DNA from: Rhodospirillaceae bacterium
GTDB lineage: Bacteria > Pseudomonadota > Alphaproteobacteria > UBA828
Reading direction: 5' to 3'
NCBI GenBank assembly: GCA_002728135.1
Contig: PBVE01000023.1
Span: forward strand, 284,433 to 348,432
DNA: 64,000 nucleotides
The notes beneath the pieces were generated by a model. It was not told the origin of the DNA. It saw only the letters and a list, made by a program, of their open reading frames with translations, and ran no database searches. The translations under genes were made by a program, and so were the position numbers. This document shows, one piece after another, positions 1 to 9,718 of this stretch; positions within the stretch are counted from its first letter, which is position 1, and each line of letters starts with the position of its first letter.

Positions 1-122
1 GCAGCGATTTTGATAATATCCTCTGCATCTGAACTGAAAGATGGTGCAACAAAAAATTGTGCACCGCAGAAAATACTAGCAAATGATATGACCACGAAAA
101 AGTTTTTGAATTTTAAGCACAT
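1..122 (-). CDS. surA: SurA-like periplasmic chaperone, 5' fragment
   Basis: Only about 40 N-terminal codons lie in the window; the gene runs off the left edge. Translation of the minus strand from the ATG at 122 gives a short basic start (MCLKFKNF), a hydrophobic stretch and then an acidic start of the mature region (SSDAEDIIKIA), which looks like a signal peptide leading into a SurA-type N-terminus. SurA escorts outer-membrane proteins, including LptD, across the periplasm, and surA directly downstream of lptD is a common order. An in-frame GTG at 140 is an alternative start; the frame is closed by a TAA just upstream. The identification rests mainly on position and signal peptide because the diagnostic parvulin domains are outside the window. 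Confidence 0.6.
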   Translation of the reverse strand, partial: MCLKFKNFFVVISFASIFCGAQFFVAPSFSSDAEDIIKIA

Positions 123-240
123 AAAAATAACTTTACTCACAAAGTTTTAACTTTATTGATTAATTAGTGTTGTATTTTTTGAGCGGTTGCAACCTAAGAA
201 ATAAAAGAATTATCATAGAATATTATTCTCTTAGTATTGT

Positions 241-2463
241 TTACCCAAGGTTTTTTAATAATACTTTAAAAATTAGAGTGTCATCAGGCTCAACTTCGCG
301 ATCACGTGTAAATGTTCGACCATACTTTGTTACAAACAAAAAACATTCATCTTCATATTTAAGACCAGAAGACCATGATACTGTCCCTCCAGAACCAGTA
401 AGATTACGCCTCAAATCTGCTGAGATACTCCAGAAATCTGTAAATTTTGATACAACAGAGGTAACCATTTCTTCACGGTTAGCAAAGCCAGATGTTTCGA
501 CTTCTGAAAGCTGTTCATCTAATAAAGCATAACCTAAATGTAATTTTAAATAATCTGGGCCACCTCTTAACGTAATTTCATTTCGTCGAGCCTCGATAGT
601 CTTTTTATCTAATCTAAATCGGTAAGCAAGAGAGAAATAGTTTGAAGGCTCAACCATTAATCTTCCAACATAGTCTGAATAATGATCTTCTAGACCACTT
701 CCTAACCCAAAAGTATCATCATCTTTCAAACGGGCACTTTGGCCAATCAATGCCGTAGTTCTTCCACCACTGGCCCCATAGGCTCCATACCTAATGCCAT
801 AATTTATTCTTGGACCACTTTCGAGTCTGTCTAAGCCTGTGAAACGACTCTTACTGAAGAGGTTTGAGTCATTAAATTCAAAATTTTGGCTATCTTCATT
901 GGGAATTTCTACTGGGTTACCCCCATAAGGACTGAATATCCCTTGCACGACAGGTTCTAAAATATGATTTACAGTTTTTTGACGTTTTATAAGTGGGTAT
1001 CTCCACTCTAATAGGGCTGTGGGCCTAATGCGTCCTGTTAATCCTGAGCTTGTATTTGCTAATGGATCTCGTCGATTAATAACATTGTTTACGTGATATA
1101 AGTCAGCTCTTAGATTAAGAGATCCTGTCCACAAATGCCCCCCCTTGCTTTTTGTTGGCAAGTGCAAACTACCCTCAATTGAAAACCTTCTACTATCAGT
1201 GCCTTCTAATCTCTGTAATAACATAAGATTGGTTTTTAGGGTGCGGTATGAGCCATTCCAGCCAGGTTTACTAATATGGCTAAACTCAGCTAATGGAAAT
1301 ACAAATGGTATCTGACCTTGGTCATCATTTTCCTCTAATCCCTGAAAAAAATAGGCGTTTGCAGCAGCATAATTGCTACCGTTTAAACCTTCAATATAAG
1401 GGTTTGTAAGTAGTGTATCTTCCGACTTAATTCTGTATCTTCTTAGATAAGTATCATCACTAGCTCTCTCAAATTTATAACCCCATTCCCATATATCATT
1501 AATTTCAAAATGACCGTCACTAAATAGATGCCCACGAAATTCATTCCCATTAATCTCATTGCCATCATCATCTAACTTGTCAGTGTAGGTTATACTGGGT
1601 GATATTCGAATTTCACCATTTCCCAAATGTTCACGATATTCACCGCTTAAGACTGCTCCTCCATCGGTGTAGAAGCTTGGGGCAAATGTAGCATCTTTTT
1701 CAGGTGAGATATTCCAATAATAAGGAGTTGTAAGCTCGAATCCTAAAGAAGATGAATTGCTGTAGCTAGGTGCAAGAAAACCACTACGACGATCGACGGT
1801 AGGGTCAGGATGTTGAAAATAAGGAGTATAAAGAAAAGGCATGCCATAAAATTCTATCCATGCATCTCGATAAGCAATGTCCCGAGCTTTAAGATCATGT
1901 ATTACCTTCATTGCTTTAATTTGCCATAATGGTGGTTCATCAGGATTCTCAGGGCAGAGTTCACATGGAGAATAGACAGCCTTATTCATTTCGGTCCTAG
2001 TACCATTTATTCTTTTGGCTGAATTAGCAGAAATTCTTGAGTTGTCATTAAGTATTAAAAGAAGTTTATCAAGGATGCCTTCTTTCATTTGATCTTTGAG
2101 TTTTACATAATTCGCAAATGCAACTTCGCCAGATGGTTCCATCAGCGTAACATTTCCACGGGCACTTAGCTCATCATTATTTCTTCTGTAAACTATTGAA
2201 TCTGCAATAATAATTCTTCCTGCTTGGGAGATTTCTACATTGCCTTGGGCTTTTATAATACCTTTCTTATCGTCGTAAATTACTTCATCTGCAAACAGTA
2301 AAACATTCTCATGGAAATGTTGGTTTCTTTCCGCGTAGCTGGTATTGGCGTTCACTAAATTAAGGCCTGTCATCAATAAAAAAAATATTAATTTGAATGT
2401 GAAAATATTTTTTGGATAAATTTTCTCTAGCATCTGGGATCCTATACATTTTGAAAATCCCAT
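241..2463 (-). CDS. lptD: LPS-assembly outer-membrane protein LptD
   Basis: LptD is the outer-membrane beta-barrel that inserts lipopolysaccharide into the outer leaflet. The 740-residue product has a hydrophobic N-terminal segment ending near SYAE (signal peptide), an OstA/LptA-like beta-jellyroll (IIKAQGNVEI, LSARGNVTLM), a conserved linker SPCELCPENPDEPPLWQIKA with two Cys that may be disulfide partners, and a long aromatic-rich barrel domain to the C-terminus. The frame is open to 2529, but the ATG at 2463 is preferred: it overlaps the lptG stop (TAATG) and has a GGAGG Shine-Dalgarno nine bases upstream. It is translationally coupled to lptG and followed by the surA-like gene. Confidence 0.93.
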   Translation of the reverse strand: MGFSKCIGSQMLEKIYPKNIFTFKLIFFLLMTGLNLVNANTSYAERNQHFHENVLLFADEVIYDDKKGIIKAQGNVEISQAGRIIIADSIVYRRNNDELSARGNVTLMEPSGEVAFANYVKLKDQMKEGILDKLLLILNDNSRISANSAKRINGTRTEMNKAVYSPCELCPENPDEPPLWQIKAMKVIHDLKARDIAYRDAWIEFYGMPFLYTPYFQHPDPTVDRRSGFLAPSYSNSSSLGFELTTPYYWNISPEKDATFAPSFYTDGGAVLSGEYREHLGNGEIRISPSITYTDKLDDDGNEINGNEFRGHLFSDGHFEINDIWEWGYKFERASDDTYLRRYRIKSEDTLLTNPYIEGLNGSNYAAANAYFFQGLEENDDQGQIPFVFPLAEFSHISKPGWNGSYRTLKTNLMLLQRLEGTDSRRFSIEGSLHLPTKSKGGHLWTGSLNLRADLYHVNNVINRRDPLANTSSGLTGRIRPTALLEWRYPLIKRQKTVNHILEPVVQGIFSPYGGNPVEIPNEDSQNFEFNDSNLFSKSRFTGLDRLESGPRINYGIRYGAYGASGGRTTALIGQSARLKDDDTFGLGSGLEDHYSDYVGRLMVEPSNYFSLAYRFRLDKKTIEARRNEITLRGGPDYLKLHLGYALLDEQLSEVETSGFANREEMVTSVVSKFTDFWSISADLRRNLTGSGGTVSWSSGLKYEDECFLFVTKYGRTFTRDREVEPDDTLIFKVLLKNLG

Positions 2464-3572
2464 TATCCGTCCTCCAAATGAAATAAACTTGCAATTCCAA
2501 CGAGAGTGAAGATTCCTGCTGGAGTCCATGCAGCAAGAGCAACTGGAATATTCCCAGACAATCCAAGAGCGAGAACTAGGTCAGATAAGAAATAAAGAAT
2601 GAATCCAGTTAATACTGCAGCAGCAATTAAAATCCATATTCCACCTTTTCTCCTGAATCTAAGAGAAAATGTTGCGGCAATTAAAACCATCGCACACAGT
2701 AATAATGGTCCAGCAAGTAGTGAATGCCAGTGCAGTCTATGTGCGACAGCAGAAAAACCAGAATTCTCCAATACTTTAATAAAGCCAGGAAGTGCCCAAA
2801 ATGAGAGAGTTTCGGGAGGGGCAAAGCTATCTTCAATTTGGTCAAATGTTAAAGAAGTAGGGAGAAAATATGTATCATGAAATATGGCAGGCTGGTCAGG
2901 GCCTGTTATAACTGCTTTTGTTAATTGCCATTTACCTTTTGATAATTTGGCTTCCTCTGCGTCAATTCTATTAACAAACTGATCGTCTTTGAGGAATGAA
3001 AATATGATTACATCATGTAGTACTACATCATCCTCACTGATTCTACGAGCGTGAACTACAGATTGCATCTCTGTATCATTTTGTCTAAGCCAAATACCGT
3101 TTTGAGACAATGCTAGAAGGCTTGAGTTTCCACCAAGATACTGAGCATCCATTTGCTCATATTTGTTTACCATAGCAGCAGACATAGGATTAAAAACTGT
3201 GATTGTGAAAGTGCCTAAAATTAAAGCTATGACAAGTATTGGTAGTAAGAACTGCCAAACTGAAACACCTGCGGCTCGAGCAACAATTAGTTCATGGTTT
3301 TTTGTTAACCGTGTAAAAGTCCATAACCCTCCTACTAAGGCCGCAAATGGCAAAACCTTTTGAGCCATAAAGGGAATACGTAGTAGTGCCATTTGCAACA
3401 TAGTGACAAATGTTGCGAACTCTTTGTTTGCTCCCGAACCACGACGCAAAAGTTCGACAGCATCAAAAATAAATATTGTTACAACAAAAACTAAAAAAAC
3501 AATACCAATTCCTGTTATAAACTGTTTGCCAATATAAAAAGATAGTGTTGGAGAAAGTCGCATTGTTTTCAT
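2463..3572 (-). CDS. lptG: LPS export ABC transporter permease LptG
   Basis: LptG pairs with LptF and the ATPase LptB in the inner membrane to extract LPS and push it onto the LptC-LptA bridge. The 369-residue product has the family layout: transmembrane segments near residues 15-35, 58-78 and 100-125, a periplasmic jellyroll (about 140-260), then three more segments to the C-terminus. It starts inside the end of lptF (ATGA overlap) and ends inside the start of lptD, so the three genes form one coupled operon. The lptB gene is not in the window. The assignment of LptG rather than LptF rests on its place before lptD and on the N-terminal sequence; both belong to the YjgP/YjgQ family. Confidence 0.93.
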   Translation of the reverse strand: MKTMRLSPTLSFYIGKQFITGIGIVFLVFVVTIFIFDAVELLRRGSGANKEFATFVTMLQMALLRIPFMAQKVLPFAALVGGLWTFTRLTKNHELIVARAAGVSVWQFLLPILVIALILGTFTITVFNPMSAAMVNKYEQMDAQYLGGNSSLLALSQNGIWLRQNDTEMQSVVHARRISEDDVVLHDVIIFSFLKDDQFVNRIDAEEAKLSKGKWQLTKAVITGPDQPAIFHDTYFLPTSLTFDQIEDSFAPPETLSFWALPGFIKVLENSGFSAVAHRLHWHSLLAGPLLLCAMVLIAATFSLRFRRKGGIWILIAAAVLTGFILYFLSDLVLALGLSGNIPVALAAWTPAGIFTLVGIASLFHLEDG

Positions 3573-4705
3573 GACTCTTGTCCCTTTGTTATCACAAAGG
3601 AATTATTATTTATCTTTAATCTATGTCTCAGCATCAGATAAAAACCAGCTAGGGTAAATACAGCAACATTAATATACATTAACCAAGCATATTGCGGCTG
3701 CTTAGCTACAAGGTTTGCTAGTAAGAGGCCTATAGCCTCAAGTGCAAAGCCAGCTAGGATGCCGATTAGAATTTGGCGCCATTGTCCCCGTCTGTTTAGG
3801 GTACCTCCTAGCACTGATGCCATTGCAATGGCAGTTAGAGCAATAGCAAATAATGGTGAAATTATTCTTTGATGAGCCTCCGCTAAAAATTTACTACGAT
3901 TGCGTTGATCATCGTAGCCTGGACCTGGATTAAGAAGTTCGTGTAAGTATCGCTCTCGAGGCTCCCTCCAGCGATCTTCGGGGTTTTCAGTAATAAATTG
4001 AATGTCTAGTGCATATGAATCAAAGTATAAAAGAGAAAGTCTACCCAATCCCTTATCAATTTCTTGTCTATTTCCGTTTATAAGTACAAAACGTGGTCCT
4101 GATTCAGTACGAACCAAAGTTCCGCTTTCGGCCATCATTGTAACAGGTTGATCAGGTATTCTTTCATCGTGGACTAATATTCCACGGAGCCTTCCATCAG
4201 TATTTCTTGCCCTTACGTATACAGTTACGTTATTTACTAAGGTTGTAAAAACTCCTTCTTGTAGAAGGACAGAGGAGAAATCGCTGCGAATTACAGTCTG
4301 TTTATCTTTAAAATTGCGATAAGATAAAGGGGTGAAATACATATTTATTGCATAAACTATAATCATCACGATCCCTGCTAAAATAATTGCGGGTTTTGCG
4401 AGTGACCATTGGCTTGCCCCACTAGCTCTTAAACTAACCAGCTCACTGTCAATAGCTAGTCGGTTGTAGACAAAAAGTATGGCACAAAAAAGAGAGATAG
4501 GGAGAATCACGCCCAAAAAAGATGGTAATAATAACAACGAAAGATGAAGAAATGAGCTCAGAGAAAGACCTTTATTAACTATCAGATCAATGAATCTCAG
4601 AGACTGAGTAAGCCAAATGATGGCGGTAAGCCCAACTGTAATGAACAAAACAGGTAAAGCTAAATGCCTTAATATATATCTTTGATATCTCAACATGGCA
4701 TACAT
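3569..4705 (-). CDS. lptF: LPS export ABC transporter permease LptF
   Basis: Second YjgP/YjgQ-family permease of the LPS exporter, first gene of the lptF-lptG-lptD-surA operon. The N-terminal half carries three hydrophobic segments and the motif SELVSLRASG typical of LptF (a coupling region facing LptB), followed by a periplasmic domain and three C-terminal transmembrane segments (IALTAIAMASVLGG and following). The start is ambiguous: the ATG at 4705 gives MYAMLRYQ, while the ATG at 4696 gives MLRYQRYILRHL, a more usual family start. A TATAAT sequence on the minus strand (4709-4704) overlaps the first ATG. If it is the -10 box, transcription would begin near the second ATG. Confidence 0.92.
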   Translation of the reverse strand: MYAMLRYQRYILRHLALPVLFITVGLTAIIWLTQSLRFIDLIVNKGLSLSSFLHLSLLLLPSFLGVILPISLFCAILFVYNRLAIDSELVSLRASGASQWSLAKPAIILAGIVMIIVYAINMYFTPLSYRNFKDKQTVIRSDFSSVLLQEGVFTTLVNNVTVYVRARNTDGRLRGILVHDERIPDQPVTMMAESGTLVRTESGPRFVLINGNRQEIDKGLGRLSLLYFDSYALDIQFITENPEDRWREPRERYLHELLNPGPGYDDQRNRSKFLAEAHQRIISPLFAIALTAIAMASVLGGTLNRRGQWRQILIGILAGFALEAIGLLLANLVAKQPQYAWLMYINVAVFTLAGFYLMLRHRLKINNNSFVITKGQES

Positions 4706-4855
4706 TATAGGGTGGTAGATCGATCAGGCACAGCCTAGAATAAACGTTTTTTTTTTATGTGTTATCTGAGAATAAGTTGTAGAAAAGGTCTATAGCGTAT
4801 AAATGTTTAAATCTTATACCTTTTATAATTTTTTCTTTGTTACGGAGAGATAAGA
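4706..4855. promoter_or_regulatory. Divergent promoter region lptF / pepA
   Basis: This 150-base AT-rich gap separates the minus-strand lpt operon from the plus-strand pepA, so it must hold both promoters. A TATAAT on the minus strand lies at its lptF edge. Upstream of pepA there is TTGTAG followed 15 bases later by TATAAA, a poor sigma-70 match. pepA has a good ribosome-binding site (GGAGA, about 11 bases before its ATG). No operator or riboswitch-like structure is apparent. Confidence 0.4.
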
Positions 4856-6364
4856 ATGAAGATTGAATTTGCACCTATCGAAATACCTACTTCTGGCTCA
4901 CTTATAATTTTCCTAGCAGAAGGTGATGGCCTAACTGAATTTGCGAAATCAGTTGATACTTTTACTGAAGGTGCAATTAGTAGGGCTATCGAGTTAAATT
5001 CATATGACGCTAAGCTTTATTCCACTTTGATTATTGAGGCACCACATGGTTTGTCATTAAATAGAATATTGCTCTGTGGGCTTGGTAAGGCTTCAGAATT
5101 TTCAATCTTAAATATTCAAAGGGCAGGAGCAACAGCTCTTAAAGCTCTTGCTCATTGTAAGGAAGAAAGTGTTGATTTAGCCATAGAATCTTTTTCTGAA
5201 ATGGGCATGACAGATGTTAATCTTGCTTTAGAAATTGCTTATGGACTAAAGCTTGGAAGTTATAAATTCTCAAAATACTTTACAAATGAGAAAAATTCCG
5301 TCTCATCAATTTCTATAAATACGGCAAATGTTCTGGTTAATGACCATTTGGATGCTCAGAATATATTTTCTATTAGAAGTGAGGTGGCAAAAGGTGTAAA
5401 TCTCGCGCGCGACCTAATTTCTGAACCTGGTAATGTCAAATACCCAGAAGCAATTGGCCGAGATATCATGAATTTGCAAGAATTAGGGATTGATGTGAAA
5501 CTACTTAAAAAAAATGAATTGGAGAAATTAGGTATGGGAGCCTTGCTCGGTGTCTCCCAAGGAAGCGAGAAAGAACCAATTGTAGCTATTATGCATTGGA
5601 AAGGTAATCCAAACAGTTCTAAGGAAACACCTGTAGCTTTAGTTGGAAAAGGGGTAACATTTGATACTGGTGGTATTTCTCTCAAACCGTCGGGCGGAAT
5701 GGAGGAAATGAAATATGATATGGCGGGTGCAGGTGCCGTAATTGGTACAATGCGTGCATTGGCAGGTAGGAAAGCAAAGTGTAATGTGGTTGGTATTGTC
5801 GGGCTTGTTGAAAATATGCCCGATGGTAAGGCACAAAGACCAGGCGATGTTGTGACTACCATGTCTGGGCAAACTATCGAGGTAATAAACACAGATGCAG
5901 AAGGCCGTCTGGTCCTCGCTGACGTTTTATACTATGCCCAAAGTAAGTATAGTCCCTCTGTAATTATAAACCTAGCAACCTTAACTGGAGCAGTAGTTGT
6001 GACTTTGGGTTCTCACATGGCTGGTGTTTTTTCAAACAATCAAAATTTAGCAGACAATTTAATTAATGCAGGAAAATATGTAGGTGAAGATATTTGGCAA
6101 CTTCCTCTAGATGTTCGTTATGACAAGGAAATTAATTCAGCAATTGCTGATATGAAGAACGTTGGAAAATCGCGAGAAGCCGGCAGTATTGCTGGTGCAC
6201 AGTTATTGCAGCGTTTTGTAGGTAATACTCCATGGGCACATATTGATATTGCTGGAGTGGCCTGGATGAAGGGCTCTGAAAATTCAATTGTACCTAAGGG
6301 GGCAAGTGGGTTTGGTGTAAAATTACTTGATAGGTTTGTAAATGAAAACTATGAAGATTTATAA
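4856..6364 (+). CDS. pepA: Leucyl aminopeptidase (M17 family)
   Basis: Cytosolic hexameric metallo-exopeptidase that removes N-terminal residues from peptides and takes part in protein turnover. The 502-residue length is standard. The N-terminal macro-like domain covers about residues 1-165. The C-terminal catalytic domain has the metal- and substrate-binding segment VGKGVTFDTGG (Lys265, Asp270), GGMEEMKYDMAGA, and the family signature NTDAEGRLVLAD at 345-356. In E. coli PepA also binds DNA for Xer recombination and carAB control; nothing here shows whether that role exists. It stands divergently from lptF, a recurring order in alphaproteobacteria, and 150 bases before ndk, so it may be transcribed alone or together with the proteolysis genes downstream. 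Confidence 0.95.
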   Translation: MKIEFAPIEIPTSGSLIIFLAEGDGLTEFAKSVDTFTEGAISRAIELNSYDAKLYSTLIIEAPHGLSLNRILLCGLGKASEFSILNIQRAGATALKALAHCKEESVDLAIESFSEMGMTDVNLALEIAYGLKLGSYKFSKYFTNEKNSVSSISINTANVLVNDHLDAQNIFSIRSEVAKGVNLARDLISEPGNVKYPEAIGRDIMNLQELGIDVKLLKKNELEKLGMGALLGVSQGSEKEPIVAIMHWKGNPNSSKETPVALVGKGVTFDTGGISLKPSGGMEEMKYDMAGAGAVIGTMRALAGRKAKCNVVGIVGLVENMPDGKAQRPGDVVTTMSGQTIEVINTDAEGRLVLADVLYYAQSKYSPSVIINLATLTGAVVVTLGSHMAGVFSNNQNLADNLINAGKYVGEDIWQLPLDVRYDKEINSAIADMKNVGKSREAGSIAGAQLLQRFVGNTPWAHIDIAGVAWMKGSENSIVPKGASGFGVKLLDRFVNENYEDL

Positions 6365-6514
6365 ATATACAAGTAAACTCGTATGTATATTTGCGAAAAA
6401 AAGTAATTAAATTATGAAAATAATAAATTTTATTTATAAATATTTTAATCTTGTTGAAGCAAAAGTTTTCCCATCTTATATAGTTCATTAAAAAAATTCT
6501 GGAGATTAATTGAA

Positions 6515-6937
6515 ATGGCGACTGAACGAACTCTTTCAATAATAAAGCCCGACGCAACCCGTCGTAATCTAACAGGCGCTATTAATGAGCGTTTTGAGAT
6601 TCGTGGGCTAAAAATAGTTGCACAAAAGCGTATACATCTCACTTTAGGTCAAGCTCAGAAATTTTATCAAATCCACAAAGAGAGAGCTTTTTACGATGAC
6701 TTGTGTAAGTATATGACTTCTGGTCCAGTTGTTGTCCAAGTCTTAGAAGGAGAACAAGCTATTACGGAAAATCGATCTATAATGGGCGCTACAAACCCAG
6801 CAAATGCAGATGAAGGAACGATAAGGAAGGATTTTGGAGAATCAGTTGAGGCTAATTCAGTTCATGGATCTGATTCACCAGAAAACGCTGCTATAGAGAT
6901 TAGTTTCTTCTTTGCAGATATAGATATAGTCATTTAA
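6515..6937 (+). CDS. ndk: Nucleoside diphosphate kinase
   Basis: Transfers the gamma-phosphate of ATP to nucleoside diphosphates through a phosphohistidine. The 140-residue protein has the start [17 protein letters not shown] with the conserved Lys of the IKPD motif and the active-site segment NSVHGSDS, whose His117 matches the catalytic His of the family. The start ATG is preceded by GGAG at a long but workable distance. It lies between pepA and clpS with gaps of about 150 and 100 bases. The first of these gaps carries a weak AT-only inverted repeat (6363-6370 and 6385-6392), so an independent promoter is likely. Confidence 0.96.
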   Translation: MATERTLSIIKPDATRRNLTGAINERFEIRGLKIVAQKRIHLTLGQAQKFYQIHKERAFYDDLCKYMTSGPVVVQVLEGEQAITENRSIMGATNPANADEGTIRKDFGESVEANSVHGSDSPENAAIEISFFFADIDIVI

Positions 6938-7039
6938 TTCCATTTATTCGTGAAAATTTTCAACTTATGATAGCCAAGTGTATATATGGCCTATTGTTTT
7001 GGTGAAAGTAATTTACGCTTTGTTAGGATTTAGAAGCTA

Positions 7040-7366
7040 ATGAATGATAGAAAAACAGATCTTGGACCAGAGGATATATCAGGAGTTATAACAAAGAAAC
7101 GGGCTGAGGTTGAAAAGCCTTCTATGTACAAAGTATTATTACTAAACGATGATTACACCCCAATGGAATTTGTCATTATAGTTTTGCAGTCCTTTTTTTC
7201 AATGAGCAACCAAAAGGCTACTGAGGTTATGCTGCATGTTCATCGAAGAGGGGTGGGAGTATGTGGGGTTTTTACTTTTGAGGTTGCCGAAACAAAGGTT
7301 AAACAGGTAATTGAATTCGCAAAACACAATGAACATCCATTACAGTGTACGATGGAAAAGGATTAA
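7040..7366 (+). CDS. clpS: ClpS adaptor of the ClpAP protease
   Basis: ClpS delivers N-degron substrates (bulky hydrophobic N-termini) to ClpA and blocks SsrA-tagged substrates. The 108-residue product has a flexible N-terminal tail (about 30 residues) and the folded core with the typical [16 protein letters not shown], the segment [13 protein letters not shown] and the C-terminal PLQCTMEKD. The Asp pair and Met in NDDYTPM form the family's N-degron pocket. clpA follows after 27 bases, the normal clpS-clpA arrangement. Weak AGGA before the ATG. Confidence 0.96.
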   Translation: MNDRKTDLGPEDISGVITKKRAEVEKPSMYKVLLLNDDYTPMEFVIIVLQSFFSMSNQKATEVMLHVHRRGVGVCGVFTFEVAETKVKQVIEFAKHNEHPLQCTMEKD

Positions 7367-7393
7367 AAAATTACTATAGGATTATATTTTTAA

Positions 7394-9694
7394 ATGCTTT
7401 CAACTAACCTTGAAAAAAGTCTGCAAGTTGCCTTTTCTGTTGCTAAGAAAAACGACCATGAATTCGTAACATTAGAGCATTTGTTGTTGGCATTATTAGA
7501 AGATCCAGATTCTAAAGCTGTTTTTGAAGCATGTGATGTGGATACATCTAAATTACAAGAAGATTTAACTGTGTTTATTAATACAGAGCTGAATAAGGAG
7601 CAATACAAAACCACGGATTCAGATCATGGCGAAGAATTGGGTTATTCTACCTCTTTCCAGCGTGTAGTTCAGCGTGCTGTTATTCATGTCCAGTCCTCAG
7701 GGCGTGACAAGGTTACAGGTGCGAATGTACTAGTTGCAATGTTTTCTGAGAGTGAGAGTCATGCGGTGTTTTTTCTTAAAAAACAATCTCTAACAAGACT
7801 CGACATAGTAAATTTTATTTCCCATGGAATTAAGAAATCAAATAAAGGAGATAATCTTGAATATCGGGGGGTGTCAGGGTCAGAAGAAAATACTGATGAT
7901 GTTGTTGTTAAAAAGGGGATGAATGCACTTGAATCCTATTGTGCAAACCTTAATGAGGAAGCTCGAGAAGGTAAAATTGACCCCCTTATCGGACGAGATC
8001 AGGAAATAGAACGAACTGTCCAAGTGCTTTGTCGCCGTCGTAAGAACAACCCTCTATTTGTGGGTGATCCAGGGGTAGGAAAAACTGCTATAGCTGAAGG
8101 CTTAGCAAGAAGAATAGTGGATAAACAAGTACCTGAGGTAATTGCTTCAGTAACAATTTATTCTCTCGATATGGGTCTATTGTTGGCTGGTACTCGCTAT
8201 AGAGGAGATTTTGAAGAACGAATTAAGGCTGTAATTAGCCAATTAGATGAGATTGATGGGGCAATTCTTTTTATTGATGAAATCCATACAATAATAGGTG
8301 CTGGAGCTACATCTGGCGGATCTATGGATGCTTCAAACATTTTGAAACCCGCACTTCAAAGAGGGTCTTTGAGTTGTATTGGATCAACTACTTACAAGGA
8401 ATACCGCAATTACTTTGATAAAGACAGAGCACTATCACGCAGATTTGAAAAAATTGATATTAGAGAACCATCTCTTGAGGATGCAATAAAAATATTGCGT
8501 GGTATAAAACCTTATTATGAGGAGCATCATCAAATTAAATATACTTCTGAAGCAATTAGATCTGCTGTAGAGTTATCTGATAGATATATTCATGACCGTA
8601 AATTACCCGATAAAGCTATTGATGTAATTGATGAAGTTGGTGCTATGCAAGCTCTCAAAAGTAATTCAAAGAGGAAAAAGACCGTTGGTGTCAGAGACGT
8701 GGAGTCTGTAATTTCTAAGATTGCCAGAATTCCACCGAAAACCGTAAGTGGGGAAGATAAAACATCTCTAAAAAACTTAGAAAGAGATCTGGCAACTGTT
8801 GTTTTTGGTCAGAACAGTGCAATTACTCAAGTTAGTAATGCAATTAAATTAGCTCGTGCAGGATTAAGAGAAACTGAGAAGCCAGTAGGTTCATACATCT
8901 TTTCTGGTCCTACTGGTGTAGGTAAAACTGAGGTTGCTCGCCAATTGGCACATACTCTTGGAATAGACCTAATTCGTTTTGACATGTCTGAATATATGGA
9001 ACGCCATACTGTCTCAAGGCTAATTGGTGCACCACCGGGTTATGTTGGTTTTGATCAAGGTGGCTTGTTGACGGATGCAGTAGATAAAACTCCTCATGCC
9101 GTATTGTTGCTTGATGAGATAGAGAAGGCACACCCCGATCTTTTCAATCTTCTTCTTCAAGTAATGGATCATGGTACTCTCACTGATCATAATGGTAAGA
9201 AAATAGATTTTCGTAATATAATAATAATTATGACGACCAATGCCGGTGCGGCAGATCTTGCTAAGCCAGCTATAGGCTTTGAGCGTGAGACACGCTCGGG
9301 TGATGACCAAGAGGCAATAACGAAATTATTCTCACCTGAATTTCGTAATCGACTAGATGCTATTATCGCATTTTCGCCACTTACACCTGAAATAGTAAGA
9401 CTGGTAGTGGGGAAGTTTATTATGCAACTTGAGGAGCTTCTTGCTGATAAAAAAGTAGAAATTGAAGTAGGAGAGAGAGTTATTGAGTGGCTTGTTTCTG
9501 AAGGATTCGACTCAACTTATGGTGCTAGACCCATCTCACGTTTAATTCAAGAAAAAATAAAAAAACCGTTAGCAGACGAAATGTTATTTGGAAAACTAGA
9601 GAAAGGAGGAATGGTCAGATTAGACTATGTGAAAGATGAAATTAGTTTTGAATATTATTTAGATCCTTTTAAACAGAAAAAACTAAAGTCTTAA
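7394..9694 (+). CDS. clpA: ATP-dependent Clp protease ATPase subunit ClpA
   Basis: AAA+ unfoldase that feeds ClpP. The 766-residue product has the double Clp-N repeat (about 1-145), a first AAA+ module with Walker A GDPGVGKT at 224-231 and Walker B ILFIDEIH, a second AAA+ module with GPTGVGKT at 505-512 and [11 protein letters not shown], and the C-terminal D2 small domain. There is no middle coiled-coil insertion, which separates ClpA from ClpB and ClpC. The segment AIGFERE before the second sensor region is typical of ClpA. It is co-directional with clpS and ends 24 bases from the convergent DUF482 gene; no convincing terminator hairpin is visible between them. Confidence 0.96.
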   Translation: MLSTNLEKSLQVAFSVAKKNDHEFVTLEHLLLALLEDPDSKAVFEACDVDTSKLQEDLTVFINTELNKEQYKTTDSDHGEELGYSTSFQRVVQRAVIHVQSSGRDKVTGANVLVAMFSESESHAVFFLKKQSLTRLDIVNFISHGIKKSNKGDNLEYRGVSGSEENTDDVVVKKGMNALESYCANLNEEAREGKIDPLIGRDQEIERTVQVLCRRRKNNPLFVGDPGVGKTAIAEGLARRIVDKQVPEVIASVTIYSLDMGLLLAGTRYRGDFEERIKAVISQLDEIDGAILFIDEIHTIIGAGATSGGSMDASNILKPALQRGSLSCIGSTTYKEYRNYFDKDRALSRRFEKIDIREPSLEDAIKILRGIKPYYEEHHQIKYTSEAIRSAVELSDRYIHDRKLPDKAIDVIDEVGAMQALKSNSKRKKTVGVRDVESVISKIARIPPKTVSGEDKTSLKNLERDLATVVFGQNSAITQVSNAIKLARAGLRETEKPVGSYIFSGPTGVGKTEVARQLAHTLGIDLIRFDMSEYMERHTVSRLIGAPPGYVGFDQGGLLTDAVDKTPHAVLLLDEIEKAHPDLFNLLLQVMDHGTLTDHNGKKIDFRNIIIIMTTNAGAADLAKPAIGFERETRSGDDQEAITKLFSPEFRNRLDAIIAFSPLTPEIVRLVVGKFIMQLEELLADKKVEIEVGERVIEWLVSEGFDSTYGARPISRLIQEKIKKPLADEMLFGKLEKGGMVRLDYVKDEISFEYYLDPFKQKKLKS

Positions 9695-9718
9695 ATTGAT
9701 GTGCGTCGATTGATTCTA

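Noticed and set aside
2463..2529. Longer LptD start at 2529
   Set aside because: The ATG at 2463 has a GGAGG ribosome-binding site and the coupled TAATG junction; the extension has no signal-peptide character.
5356..5892. 178-codon minus-strand frame inside pepA
   Set aside because: It lies entirely antisense to the catalytic domain of pepA, shows no domain and has the composition of a mirror frame.
6363..6392. Terminator after pepA
   Set aside because: The inverted repeat is AT-only (AAATATAC/GTATATTT) with a 14-base loop and no T-run; too weak to call.
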